Source: an uncultured Phycisphaerales bacterium (lineage in GTDB: Bacteria; Planctomycetota; Phycisphaerae; Tepidisphaerales; Tepidisphaeraceae). Taken from it: a DNA stretch of 36,043 nucleotides. Both the position numbers and the translations under genes were made by a program. The notes beneath the pieces are model-generated. The model had not been told where the DNA came from, did no database searches, and worked only from the letters and a program-made list of their open reading frames with translations. Shown here one piece after another: positions 14,000 to 22,736 of this stretch. Positions within the stretch are counted from its first letter, which is position 1. Every line of letters starts with the position of its first letter. The stretch is from NCBI GenBank assembly GCA_903871935.1, contig CAIQIQ010000134.1:1-36043 (forward strand), read 5' to 3'.

Positions 14000-16900
14000 A
14001 TGTCATTCCGGGGCGTGGGTTATGTGGCTCCGGGAGCAATCATTGTCTTCTTGGTTATGGGAATGAGGTCGGCAATGGCGAAGCGGCATCGGGTGGCGGG
14101 TGGAACGGGATCTTCGTGTCGGAATGCCGGGCTAAAGGGCATTGGGAAGGCGTGCGTGGAGGCGCTGGAGGGGCGGGTGCTGCTGGCGGTGACGGCGGGG
14201 GAGTATGACACGATCCGGAGCACGTATCCGGGCTTCAATCTGTCGGCGGACATGGCTTCGATCAACATCATTGAGATCACGCCAGATCAGTTGAGTGTGG
14301 CGAATCTGAAGAGTGCGATCACGACGGCCGGGGGTACCACGCTGCCGGATCTGGTGGTGTTGCGGACGACGGATGCGCAGAACACGATCACCTATGCCAG
14401 CAGTGCTGACGCCGTCAGCATTGACATTTCTTCGTGGACCAAGGGAGCGATCAGCATTGTGGGATTCGGTTCGAGGCCCCTAACCATCGATGCGGCAAAT
14501 AAGAGTCGCGTTATCTCGGTCGGCAGTTCCCTCAGCACAACGATTGTGAATCTTGGGGGTATGACGCTGACGGGAGGCTACATATCTGGTGGCTATGGTG
14601 GCGGGGTGTATCAAGACCATGGCACATTGACACTGACGAATGTAACGATCAGCGGGAATACGATTGGCCTTTACGGTGGCGGGGTATATCAGTCGGATGG
14701 CACATCGACGCTGACGAACGTGACGATCAGCGGGAACATGGCAAAATCCGGTGGCGGACTGTGTCAGTCCTACGGGACATCGACGCTGATAAACGTGACA
14801 ATCAGCGGAAATACGGCGGCGGTATACGGTGGTGGGGTGTATCAACCCTCAGGCACATTGGCCTCATTGGCCTTGCGAAATACGATTGTGGCCCGAAATG
14901 CTGCAGACAGCGGCCCGGATGTATATATCAGTGGTAGCGGCGGCCTCAACGGCTCGAATAACCTGATTGGTGATGGCAGTGGGCAGACATCGCTGGTTAA
15001 TGGAAGCAATGGCAATCTTGTGGGCAGCAGCGCCAGCCCGATTGATCCAATGCTCGCGGAGGGAACGAGCTTTGGCATTGGTCTGTCGCCATTGCCGGGC
15101 AGTCCAGCGATTGATGCAGGGGATAACAGCCTGATTTCTATAGGGATCAGTACCGATGTCTATGGGGCAGCAAGGATCCAAGGGGCGAGAGTGAACATTG
15201 GTGCGGTGGAAACGGTGCTGCCGGGGATGGCGTGCGTGACCTATATGGTGACGAGCCTGGCAGACAGCACAGCGGCTGATGGGGTGATCACCCTGCGTGA
15301 AGCGCTTGCCGCAGCCAACAGCAATCAAGCTGTGGGGGATGCACCGGCCGGCTCGTACTCTGTGGGCGATGTAATCCAATTTGCTCCAGGCTTGAGCGGA
15401 GCCATTCGCACGAATGGACAGGCGTACCAGATCAGTGGCAGTGTGAGCATCATGGGGCTGGGTATTAGTCAGTTAACGTTAAGTGGGGGAGGCGTCAGCG
15501 GCGTTCTGGATATTCGCGGTGCGTACGATGTGGACATCAGCGGGATGACCATTGCGGGAGGGTATGCGGCAAGGGCTGGCGGGATCTACGCGGTCGGTTC
15601 ACATCTCACATTGAATCGGATGGTGATCAGCGGGAACACGGCAATAGACGCTAATAGTGGCGGTGGTGGGGTGTATATGTTCTCTGCCACACTGGCCATG
15701 ACGAATGTGGGAATCAGCGGAAATACGTCATATGGTAATGGTGGCGGGGTGGATCAGTACTATGGCACATTGACGCTAACGAATGTGACGATCAGCGGGA
15801 ACCATGGGTCCTTGTCCGGTGGCGGGGTGTATCAGCTCTATGGCACATCGACGCTGACGAATGTGATGATCATTGGGAATACGACATCGACATTCTCCGG
15901 TGGCGGAGTGTGTCAGATCTATGGTACATCGACTTTGACGAATGTGACGATCAGCGGGAACACGGCACCAAGCGGTTCCAGTGGCGGGGTGCATCTATCT
16001 TCTGGTGCATCCACACTGCAAAATACGATTGTGGCCCGAAATACCACAGGTGCAGGCACAGGCCCGGATATATACGCAATTGGCAGTGCGGTCATTGTCA
16101 GCGGAGCCAATAATCTAATTGCAGACGGTAGCGGGCAGACAGCGCTGGTCAATGGAAGCAATGGCAACCTCGTTGGCACGACCGCCAGCCCCATCGATCC
16201 TCAGTTTGTGAACATAGCGGGGACGGACTGGACGAAGTGGGATCTGCATATACCGGCGACGTCGCCGGCGGTGAATGCCGGCGACAACGCCTGGGTTCCT
16301 TCAGGTGTTACGACTGACATAACGGGTGGTGCACGCATCATTGATGGTATCGTGGATATGGGTGCCTATGAATACAGCTCAGAGAATCGTGCTCCAAGCG
16401 ACATCGCGCTGTCGGCCAGCACTATTGCTGAGAACCGGTCGGTGGGGACGGTGGTGGGAACGCTCAGCAGCACGGATCCCGATGCCAGTAATACCTTCAC
16501 GTATTCTTTGGTCAGCGGGACCGGCAGCACGGACAATGGGAGTTTCACCATCTCGGGCAGTTCACTCAAGACGGCTGCCTCCTTCAACTATGAGGTCAAG
16601 AGCAGCTATTCGATTCGGGTTCGCACGACGGATCAGGGCGGGCTTTCGTCCGAGAAGGTCTTCACGATCAGCGTGACGGATGTGAGCGAGGCGCCGACGA
16701 ATGTTGCCTTGAGCAGTGCATCGGTGGCTGAGAATCAGCCGATTGGGACGGTGGTTGGTACGCTGAGTACAGCGGATCCGGACGCGGGTAACACATTTGT
16801 ATATACGCTGGTGAGTGGTACTGGCAGCACGAATAATGCCAGCTTCACGATCAGCGGCAATCAGCTTCTGACGGGTGCTTCGTTCGACTTCGAATCGAAG

Positions 16901-18658
16901 AGTAGCTACTCGATTCGGGTGCGCACAACCGATCAAGGCGGGCTGTGGTTTGAGAAGGCATTCACGATCACGGTGACGAACGTCAATGAGGCACCGACGA
17001 ACATCGCGTTGTCAGCCAACAGCATTGCGGAGAACCAGCCGACAGGCACAACGGTCGGCACATTGAGTACAACAGATCCGGACAGCGGAAATACGTTTAC
17101 ATACAGTCTGGTGAGCGGGACCGGGAGCACGGACAATAGCAGCTTCACGATCTCGGGCAGTGCTCTGAAGACGGCCGGGCCGTTCGACTATGAGTCCAAG
17201 AGCAGTTACTCGATCCGCGTGCGAAGCACCGATCAGGGCGGACTGTTGTTTGAGAAGGCGTTTACGATCAGCGTGACGAATGTCAATGAGATCCCGACTG
17301 ATGTCGCTCTTTCGAATAGCAGCACTGCTGAGAACCAGCCTTCGGGAACCGCGGTCGGCACGCTGGGCACGACGGACCCTGATGCAGGTGACGCGTTCAC
17401 CTACAGCCTCGTCAGCGGAACGGGTAGTACCGACAATGGCAGCTTTGGCATCAGCGGCAATCAGGTTCAGACGGCCGCCTCGTTCGACTTCGAAGCCAAG
17501 AGCAGCTACTCGATTCGAATCCGAAGTACCGATCAGGGTGGACTGTGGTTTGAGAAGGCTTTTACGATCAGCGTGCTTGATGCGGCCGAGATTGTACCGA
17601 CGATCACCGGGATCAGCACCGATACCGGCATTGGCAGTAGCGATGGGATCACCAGCGACCAAACGCTGGTGATCAATGGCACATCCGAGCCGGCGATGAC
17701 CATCAGCATCTATCAGGATGGGGTGTTCACGGCCATGGTAACGGCCGACGCATCGGGTAATTGGCTCTTTGATTACGGCATCGTCAGCCTGGCCGATGGG
17801 AGCTATAGCTTTACGGCGGCGGCGAGCGACACGCTGGGGCATACGACGGCGGCGTCAGCGCCGTATGCGGTGAAAGTGGATACCAGCGCGCCGAAGGTCA
17901 CGGCGGTGTATGTGAGGGGTTCGAGCTGGAATACGAGCTTCCTCTCGTTCCTGGCGGCCAATATGAGCGGGTCGAGTTCTACCTATGGCTACGCGATTCC
18001 GGTGGGCTCGGGAGCTGCGCAGTTGCAGACGCTTCCCTGGCGCAACCTCAACCGGATTTCGATTGCCTTTAGTGAAGATGTCTCGGTGGCCCAGGCGCAG
18101 TTTGCCATTGTGGGGTCGGTGGGCAGCTACAGCGTGTCAGGCTTTAGCTATAACGCAACGGATCATGTGGCCACGTGGTCGCTCTCGGCCGTGATCGGTG
18201 CGGATAAGCTGTATGTGGCTCTTCCCGGCAGTGGAGCGACACCGGTGACGGATACGGCCGGTAATGCGTTGGATGGGGAGTGGACGAATCCGACGAGTTA
18301 CAGCCAGGTCGGCGGTACCAGCATCTTCCCCTCCGGCGATGGAGTGGCGGGGGGTGATTTTGCCTTCCGGTTTGATGTTCTGCCGGGGGATTCCACCGGC
18401 GGGAGTTTGGGGAAGGTGAATGTGGCCGATATCAATCAGACCAAGAGCCGCAGCGCCCTGCCGGAGACGATAAGCAGCTACCGGTCGGATTTCGATGGGA
18501 ACAACCTGGTCAATGTCGCGGATATTAATTACGTCAAAACCAGGTCGGCCATCTCCTCGTTGCCGGTGAATCCGCCGGTGCTGCCGAGCTTTGGCCCGGT
18601 GTTCTCGCAAGTGAGTCTATTGGCGTTGGTGCGTGAGAGTGCGCGGAAGTTGTGGTAG
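14000..18658 (+). CDS. Giant modular surface protein (LEPR-XLL, beta-helix, cadherin-like, dockerin)
   Basis: A 1552-residue exported protein. Residues 52-62 (VEALEGRVLLA) match the planctomycete LEPR-XLL targeting motif. Two right-handed beta-helix modules follow, built from about 25-residue Pmp-like repeats (GGGVYQ ... NVTISGNT). The second opens with ITLREALAAANSN, a CSLREA-like element. Four 100-residue cadherin-like repeats occupy 16391-17590. An Ig-like domain comes next, around 17590-17880 (SYSFTAAASDTLG). The end holds a planctomycete-type module (AVYVRGSSWNTSF) and two dockerin-type loops (VNVADINQTKSR, DFDGNNLVNVADIN). It is probably anchored at the cell surface for adhesion or polymer binding. 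AAGGT precedes the ATG at 14000; 14075 (GAGGT upstream) is an alternative start. Confidence 0.85.
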   Translation: MSFRGVGYVAPGAIIVFLVMGMRSAMAKRHRVAGGTGSSCRNAGLKGIGKACVEALEGRVLLAVTAGEYDTIRSTYPGFNLSADMASINIIEITPDQLSVANLKSAITTAGGTTLPDLVVLRTTDAQNTITYASSADAVSIDISSWTKGAISIVGFGSRPLTIDAANKSRVISVGSSLSTTIVNLGGMTLTGGYISGGYGGGVYQDHGTLTLTNVTISGNTIGLYGGGVYQSDGTSTLTNVTISGNMAKSGGGLCQSYGTSTLINVTISGNTAAVYGGGVYQPSGTLASLALRNTIVARNAADSGPDVYISGSGGLNGSNNLIGDGSGQTSLVNGSNGNLVGSSASPIDPMLAEGTSFGIGLSPLPGSPAIDAGDNSLISIGISTDVYGAARIQGARVNIGAVETVLPGMACVTYMVTSLADSTAADGVITLREALAAANSNQAVGDAPAGSYSVGDVIQFAPGLSGAIRTNGQAYQISGSVSIMGLGISQLTLSGGGVSGVLDIRGAYDVDISGMTIAGGYAARAGGIYAVGSHLTLNRMVISGNTAIDANSGGGGVYMFSATLAMTNVGISGNTSYGNGGGVDQYYGTLTLTNVTISGNHGSLSGGGVYQLYGTSTLTNVMIIGNTTSTFSGGGVCQIYGTSTLTNVTISGNTAPSGSSGGVHLSSGASTLQNTIVARNTTGAGTGPDIYAIGSAVIVSGANNLIADGSGQTALVNGSNGNLVGTTASPIDPQFVNIAGTDWTKWDLHIPATSPAVNAGDNAWVPSGVTTDITGGARIIDGIVDMGAYEYSSENRAPSDIALSASTIAENRSVGTVVGTLSSTDPDASNTFTYSLVSGTGSTDNGSFTISGSSLKTAASFNYEVKSSYSIRVRTTDQGGLSSEKVFTISVTDVSEAPTNVALSSASVAENQPIGTVVGTLSTADPDAGNTFVYTLVSGTGSTNNASFTISGNQLLTGASFDFESKSSYSIRVRTTDQGGLWFEKAFTITVTNVNEAPTNIALSANSIAENQPTGTTVGTLSTTDPDSGNTFTYSLVSGTGSTDNSSFTISGSALKTAGPFDYESKSSYSIRVRSTDQGGLLFEKAFTISVTNVNEIPTDVALSNSSTAENQPSGTAVGTLGTTDPDAGDAFTYSLVSGTGSTDNGSFGISGNQVQTAASFDFEAKSSYSIRIRSTDQGGLWFEKAFTISVLDAAEIVPTITGISTDTGIGSSDGITSDQTLVINGTSEPAMTISIYQDGVFTAMVTADASGNWLFDYGIVSLADGSYSFTAAASDTLGHTTAASAPYAVKVDTSAPKVTAVYVRGSSWNTSFLSFLAANMSGSSSTYGYAIPVGSGAAQLQTLPWRNLNRISIAFSEDVSVAQAQFAIVGSVGSYSVSGFSYNATDHVATWSLSAVIGADKLYVALPGSGATPVTDTAGNALDGEWTNPTSYSQVGGTSIFPSGDGVAGGDFAFRFDVLPGDSTGGSLGKVNVADINQTKSRSALPETISSYRSDFDGNNLVNVADINYVKTRSAISSLPVNPPVLPSFGPVFSQVSLLALVRESARKLW
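14598..15060 (+). repeat. Beta-helix repeat module A
   Basis: Units of about 75-80 bases begin near 14598, 14673, 14751 and 14829, each encoding GGGVYQ...GTxTLTNVTISGNT. They end in a distinct closing segment (NTIVARN ... DGSGQTSLVNGSNGN). The whole unit recurs as module B in the same gene. Confidence 0.75.
15660..16200 (+). repeat. Beta-helix repeat module B
   Basis: A second array with units near 15660, 15742, 15819 and 15899, ending in the same closing segment (NTIVARN ... DGSGQTALVNGSNGN) and TASPIDPQF. Nucleotide similarity to module A is obvious by eye, indicating an internal duplication. Confidence 0.75.
16391..17590 (+). repeat. Four exact 300-base tandem repeats (cadherin-like)
   Basis: Repeat units begin at 16391, 16691, 16991 and 17291, a perfect 300-base period. 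Each encodes 100 residues of the form AP(S/T)xxALS...STDPDxxNTFTYSLVSGTG...SSYSIRVRTTDQGGL...FTISV. The third and fourth copies keep the period without a single indel. Confidence 0.85.
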
Positions 18659-18664
18659 TCCTGC

Positions 18665-18690
18665 AAAAAAAAGCGACTACAAAGTCGCTT
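18665..18690 (-). terminator. Hairpin with T8 on the minus strand
   Basis: Arms AAGCGACT and AGTCGCTT (8 bases) enclose ACAA, with eight As on the left (18665-18672), i.e. a T8 run when read on the minus strand. It resembles an intrinsic terminator for leftward transcription, yet no minus-strand gene precedes it. It may instead be part of the neighbouring repetitive element. Confidence 0.4.
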
Positions 18691-18708
18691 CTACGACGAA
18701 GTTGTCTC

Positions 18709-18805
18709 GCCCTTGCAGGGCTTGTGGGTTTTGTTCATGACGGAACCCAGGGCGACGCGGAGTACCGCTCTACCCTGGGCTATGTACTGGCCGCCCCGTT
18801 GGGGC
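18709..18805. repeat. Composite REP-like block of hairpins
   Basis: Three dyads in a row. GCCCT/AGGGC (18709-18721) has a TGC loop. A long hairpin at 18746-18779 has CCCAGGG/CCCTGGG outer arms and GCGG/CCGC inner arms with a symmetrical 4-base internal loop. GCCCC/GGGGC (18793-18805) has a GTT loop. Its recurring-element look suggests it is repeated elsewhere in the genome, which cannot be tested here. Confidence 0.55.
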
Positions 18806-18843
18806 TGTGGGGAGGAGCGGTGAGCGGAGGGGGAATATGCAGA

Positions 18844-18872
18844 GGGCGGGCGGGCGAGAGGGCGGGCGGGGG
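18844..18872 (+). other. G-quadruplex-prone tract
   Basis: Six runs of three or more Gs lie within 29 bases, most joined by single C loops. The motif fits a stable intramolecular G-quadruplex on the plus strand, between the giant gene and the Liv operon. Confidence 0.7.
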
Positions 18873-19005
18873 CGGCGTAGCGAATGCTAACTTTCTGCGG
18901 GAAAAATGCATCGTTCCTTGCATCCGTGATTTCGCGGGGGGTTTTTACCCGCTATCATGGCCGCACCCGGCTTTGGCTGTGGCCCGGTAGAGGAGCTGCG
19001 AACGG

Positions 19006-19440
19006 ATGCTGTTTACCAAACAGGTCTCGGTGTTTCTGGAGAATCGCAAAGGCCGGCTGGCGGAAGTGACCAAGCTGCTGGCCGACGAGAAGATCAATGT
19101 GCGCTCATTGTCGATGGCGGATATGGCCGACCTGGGCGTGCTTCGGATCATCGTGGATGATCGGCATCGGTGCATGCGGGCGCTGCGTGAGAAAGGGTTT
19201 ATTGCGCAGGAGACCGATGTGATCGCGGCCGAGATCGAGGACAAGCCAGGTGGGCTGCATCGGGTGATCGAGGTCCTGGGCCGTGAGAATGTGAACATCG
19301 AATACATGTACACGTTCTTTGAGAAGAACTCGGACAAAGCAATTGTGGTGCTGCGGATCAATGACTGCGAAGGGGCGGCGGCCGTGTTGCAGAAACATGG
19401 AATCGGCGTCCTTCCGGGTGATCGCATCCAGCAGCTCTGA
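19006..19440 (+). CDS. Tandem ACT-domain protein
   Basis: A 144-residue cytoplasmic protein made of two ACT domains (about residues 1-70 and 71-144). Each has the beta-alpha-beta opening: QVSVFLENRKGRLAEVTKLL in the first and AAEIEDKPGGLHRVIEVLG in the second. Such proteins bind amino acids as stand-alone sensors. Genes of this type are often found beside phenylacetate-CoA ligase homologues, and one lies at the end of this operon. GAGGAG occurs about 11 bases before the ATG, a rather long spacing. It is probably the first gene of the Liv/PaaK operon, 36 bases before the first binding protein. Confidence 0.85.
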   Translation: MLFTKQVSVFLENRKGRLAEVTKLLADEKINVRSLSMADMADLGVLRIIVDDRHRCMRALREKGFIAQETDVIAAEIEDKPGGLHRVIEVLGRENVNIEYMYTFFEKNSDKAIVVLRINDCEGAAAVLQKHGIGVLPGDRIQQL

Positions 19441-19476
19441 ACGCGTGAAGATGAGGCAGCGAGAAGGAGAACGGCT

Positions 19477-20622
19477 ATGAGAACTGGACTGCTCCAGGCA
19501 GTGGCGTCGCTGGTGGTTGGCGTGATGGCTGTTTCGGTACAGGCGGCCGAGCCGGTGAAGATCGGTGCGATCTTCTCGGTCACGGGGCCGGCATCGTATC
19601 TGGGAGCTCCGGAGGCCCGGACCGCGGAGATGCTGGTCAAGAAGATCAACGCCTCCGGCGGCGTGGATGGCCGGCAGATTGAGCTGATCATAAGGGACTC
19701 CGCCAGCAAACCGGAGAATGCGGTGTCGCTGGCCAAGCAGTTGATCGACGAGCAGCAGGTGCTGGCGATTATCGGCCCATCGACCAGTGGCGAGACGATG
19801 GCCGTCAAGGGCATCTGCCAGGAGAACCAGACGATATTGATTTCCTGCGCGGCGGCCGAGGCGATCACTACGCCGGTGACCAGCTACGTGTTCAAGGTGG
19901 CGCCCAAGGACAGCGATGCGGCCCGGTGGATCTTCAAGACGATGAAAGAGAAGGGGATCGCGAAGATCGGGGTGATCAGCAGCAACGATGGGTTTGGCAT
20001 GGCTGGCAAAGCGCAGGTGGAGAAGATCGCGCCCGAGTTTGGGATCACGGTTGCCATCTCTGAGGTATACGACAAGCAGGAGACCGACCTGACGGGCGTG
20101 TTGACGAAGGTCAAAGGCGCGGGCGTGCAGGGGGTGCTGAACTGGTCGATCGTGCCAGCGCAGGCGCTGGTGGCGAAGAACATGAAACAGATTGGGTTGG
20201 ATGTGCCGCTGTTCCAGAGCCATGGGTTTGGCAATATCAAGTATGCCCAGGCGGGCGGCGAAGCGGTCAATGGCACGCTCCTGCCGTGCGGGCGCATTCT
20301 GGTGGCGGATGTGCTGCCTCAGGATCATCCGCAGAAGGCGGTGCTGATGGCGTACAAGAGCGACTATGAAGGGCAGTTCAAAGAAGATGTGAGTACGTTC
20401 GGCGGGCATCCGTATGATGCGCTGCTGGTGCTGAGTGCTGCGATCAAGAAGGCTGGTAGCGCTGAGCCGGCCAAAGTCCGTGATGCCCTGGAGAACCTGA
20501 AGGGCGTTGTCGGGACGGCAGGCGTTTTCAACTTTTCTGGCCAGGATCACAACGGGCTGGGAATGGATGCGTTTGAGATGCTGACCGTAAAGGATGGGAA
20601 GTTTGCGTTGCAGCAAAAGTAG
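19477..20622 (+). CDS. LivJ-like substrate-binding protein 1
   Basis: A 381-residue periplasmic solute-binding protein of the branched-chain amino acid (Leu/Ile/Val) type. A signal peptide of about 23 residues ends near VQAAEP. The mature start VKIGAIFSVTGPASYLGAP and the motif IIGPSTSGETMAV are typical of the family. The ligand may be an aliphatic or aromatic acid as well as an amino acid; the pocket cannot be read by eye. AAGGAGA lies 7 bases before the ATG. It closely resembles the next protein, clearly a tandem duplication. Confidence 0.9.
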   Translation: MRTGLLQAVASLVVGVMAVSVQAAEPVKIGAIFSVTGPASYLGAPEARTAEMLVKKINASGGVDGRQIELIIRDSASKPENAVSLAKQLIDEQQVLAIIGPSTSGETMAVKGICQENQTILISCAAAEAITTPVTSYVFKVAPKDSDAARWIFKTMKEKGIAKIGVISSNDGFGMAGKAQVEKIAPEFGITVAISEVYDKQETDLTGVLTKVKGAGVQGVLNWSIVPAQALVAKNMKQIGLDVPLFQSHGFGNIKYAQAGGEAVNGTLLPCGRILVADVLPQDHPQKAVLMAYKSDYEGQFKEDVSTFGGHPYDALLVLSAAIKKAGSAEPAKVRDALENLKGVVGTAGVFNFSGQDHNGLGMDAFEMLTVKDGKFALQQK

Positions 20623-20699
20623 CTGCGCAACAGATGGATCCGGGTACTCGAGTCCGCGCGAGTCAACAGCCGCGGCAGATGGATGTTTGGAGGTACGCT

Positions 20700-21854
20700 A
20701 TGTTCAAGCAATTGGTCGCGGCTGCGGCTGGCGTCGTCGTCGCTCTGTGTGGGTCAGTACAGGGTGCCGAAGCGGCGGATGCCCCGATTAAGGTTGGGGC
20801 GCTGTTCTCGGTAACCGGGCCGGCATCGTTTCTGGGCGCCCCCGAAGCCAAGACGGCCGAAATGTTTGTGGCCAACGTGAATGCCGCGGGCGGCATCAAC
20901 GGCCGCAAGCTTGAACTGATCGTCAAGGACACGGGCAGCAAGCCCGAGAATGCCGTGTCGATGGCCAAGCAGTTGATCGATGAGCAGCAGGTGCTGGCGA
21001 TCATTGGCCCGTCCACCAGTGGCGAATCGATGGCCGTAAGAAATATCTGCCAGGAAGGGCAGACCATTCTCTTGTCGTGTGCGGCGGCGGAGACCATCGT
21101 CAATCCGATCGCCAGCTACGTGTTTAAGACGCCGCAGAAGGACAGCGATGCAGCGCGTTGGATCTTCAAGACCATCAAGGACATGGGCCTGAACAAGATC
21201 GGCGTGATCGCGAGCAACGACGGCTTTGGCATGGCGGGAAAGGCGCAGTTGGAGAAGATCGCGCCCGAGTACGGGCTGGAGGTCGCCATTTCCGAGGTCT
21301 ACGACAAGCAGGAGACCGACCTGACTGGAGTGCTGACCAAGGTCAAAGGTGCAAACGTTCAGGCGGTGGTCAACTGGTCGATCGTGCCAGCGCAGGCGCT
21401 GGTGGCGAAGAACATGAAGCAGATCGGCCTGGAGGTGCCGCTGTTCCAGAGCCATGGCTTTGGCAACATCAAGTACGCCCAGGCCGGCGGCGAGGCGGCC
21501 AATGGATCACTCTTCCCCTGCGGACGTCTGCTGGTGGCGGCATCGTTGAGCGATGACCATCCGCAGAAGGCTCTGCTGCTGCAGTACAAGAAGGACTACG
21601 AAACGCAGTACAAGGAAGAGGTCAGCACCTTTGGCGGCCACGCCTATGATGCGGTCCTACTGCTGACCGAAGCCATCAAGGCGGCCGGAAGCGCGGATAA
21701 GGTCAAAGTGCGTTCTGCATTGGAGAATTTGCATGGCGTCGTGGGCACCGCGGGCGTGTTCAACATGTCGCCTACCGACCACAATGGCCTGTCAATGGAT
21801 GCATTCCAGATGCTGACCGTGAAGGATGGCGCGTTTGCCGTCTACAAGAAATAG
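20700..21854 (+). CDS. LivJ-like substrate-binding protein 2
   Basis: A 384-residue paralogue of the preceding protein, with the same framework (GALFSVTGPASFLGAPEAKT, IIGPSTSGESMAV, ASNDGFGMAGKAQ) and long runs of identity. The signal peptide is MFKQLVAAAAGVVVALCGS with cleavage near AEA-AD; the cysteine is not in a proper lipobox. The start at 20700 is set by GGAGGT ending 5 bases upstream, so the longer frame from 20634 is rejected. The 77 bases between the two genes hold no visible terminator. The pair shares one permease/ATPase set, probably widening substrate range. Confidence 0.9.
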   Translation: MFKQLVAAAAGVVVALCGSVQGAEAADAPIKVGALFSVTGPASFLGAPEAKTAEMFVANVNAAGGINGRKLELIVKDTGSKPENAVSMAKQLIDEQQVLAIIGPSTSGESMAVRNICQEGQTILLSCAAAETIVNPIASYVFKTPQKDSDAARWIFKTIKDMGLNKIGVIASNDGFGMAGKAQLEKIAPEYGLEVAISEVYDKQETDLTGVLTKVKGANVQAVVNWSIVPAQALVAKNMKQIGLEVPLFQSHGFGNIKYAQAGGEAANGSLFPCGRLLVAASLSDDHPQKALLLQYKKDYETQYKEEVSTFGGHAYDAVLLLTEAIKAAGSADKVKVRSALENLHGVVGTAGVFNMSPTDHNGLSMDAFQMLTVKDGAFAVYKK

Positions 21855-21860
21855 CACGCG

Positions 21861-22736
21861 ATGAACATTGCCCAGGTTGTCCAGTACGCGATGTCCGGTA
21901 TTACGGCCGGCAGCATCTATGCCATCGTCGCGATCGGCTTCAACATCATCTACAGCACGACCGGCATCGTGAACTTCGCCCAGGGCGAGTTCGTGGTCCT
22001 GGGGGCGATGCTGGCGATCACATTGGCGCTGTATATGCCGCTGGCGCTGGCGATCGTGCTGGCGGTGGCTGTGACATCGCTGGTGGGCGGCCTGGCTGAG
22101 GTGCTGTTTATTCGCCGGTTTCGCCACGCTTCGCCGATGCGGCTGATCATCATCACGATCGGCCTGTCGATTATCATGCGCGAGGGGATGCTGGCAATCT
22201 GGGATGAGAAGGTCCGCGCTCTGCCGTATTTTTCGGGATCGTCGATCTCAAGTATCTCGTTGCTGGATGCTCACATTTCGCCGCAGATTCTCTGGGTGCT
22301 GGGCGTGTGCGCAGCGACGGTGGCCCTGTTGACGCTGTTCTTTCGTTTCACGCTGACCGGTAAGGCGATGCGAGCGTGCTCGGATGACCCGATGGCGGCG
22401 CGGCTCTGCGGGATCAGCGATGGCCGCCTGGTAACGCTCTCGTTCATGGTCAGTGCGGCAATCGGGGCGCTGGCCGGTTGTGTGATTTCGCCGGTCACCC
22501 AGACGCAGTATGACATGGGCTCGCCCCTGGCGATCAAGGGGTTTACCGTCGCCATCCTTGGAGGAATGGGCAACTCCATGGGCGCGGTGGTCGCGGGGCT
22601 GATGCTGGGCCTGGTCGAGGCCGCGGTGATGAGCCAGTTCCCTGTGGCATATAAAGAAGCCGTCTCGATCGTGGTGCTGCTGCTGGTACTGGTGCTGCGC
22701 CCCGGTGGCCTGTTCGGACGGAGGGAGCAAACATGA
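21861..22736 (+). CDS. livH: LivH-type ABC permease
   Basis: A 291-residue inner-membrane permease with about eight hydrophobic helices. The opening AMSGITAGSIYAIVAIGFN and IVNFAQGEFVVLGAM are characteristic of LivH. The EAA-like coupling region is around FFRFTLTGKAMRACSDDPMA and the downstream GISDGRLVTLSF. It starts 6 bases after the second binding protein, without a strong ribosome site, and overlaps LivM by 4 bases (ATGA). Confidence 0.92.
   Translation: MNIAQVVQYAMSGITAGSIYAIVAIGFNIIYSTTGIVNFAQGEFVVLGAMLAITLALYMPLALAIVLAVAVTSLVGGLAEVLFIRRFRHASPMRLIIITIGLSIIMREGMLAIWDEKVRALPYFSGSSISSISLLDAHISPQILWVLGVCAATVALLTLFFRFTLTGKAMRACSDDPMAARLCGISDGRLVTLSFMVSAAIGALAGCVISPVTQTQYDMGSPLAIKGFTVAILGGMGNSMGAVVAGLMLGLVEAAVMSQFPVAYKEAVSIVVLLLVLVLRPGGLFGRREQT

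Larger units (their letters stand above)
18659..19005. other. Gene-free stretch with hairpins and G-rich tract
   Basis: About 350 bases between the giant gene and the ACT-domain gene. Open frames here are short and built from repeats. It contains the A8 hairpin, the composite REP-like block and the G-quadruplex-prone tract listed separately. TATCAT at 18953-18958 could be a -10 for the operon, but no properly spaced -35 was found. Confidence 0.55.

Noticed and set aside
14598..16000. Regular repeats that could suggest a CRISPR array
   Set aside because: The repeats are in frame, degenerate and 75-80 bases long, encode beta-helix units, and have no uniform spacers or cas genes nearby.
18918..18958. 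TTGCAT and TATCAT as a promoter of the ACT gene
   Set aside because: The two boxes are 29 bases apart, far too long for a sigma-70 promoter; only the -10 may be real.
18652..18990. A 112-codon open frame after the giant gene
   Set aside because: It overlaps the stop of the giant gene and runs through hairpins and the G-rich tract; no ribosome site or domain.
19105..20616. A 503-codon open frame on the minus strand
   Set aside because: It lies antisense to the ACT-domain and first binding-protein genes, whose families are certain; its product is rich in Arg, His and Gln as expected for antisense frames in GC-rich DNA.
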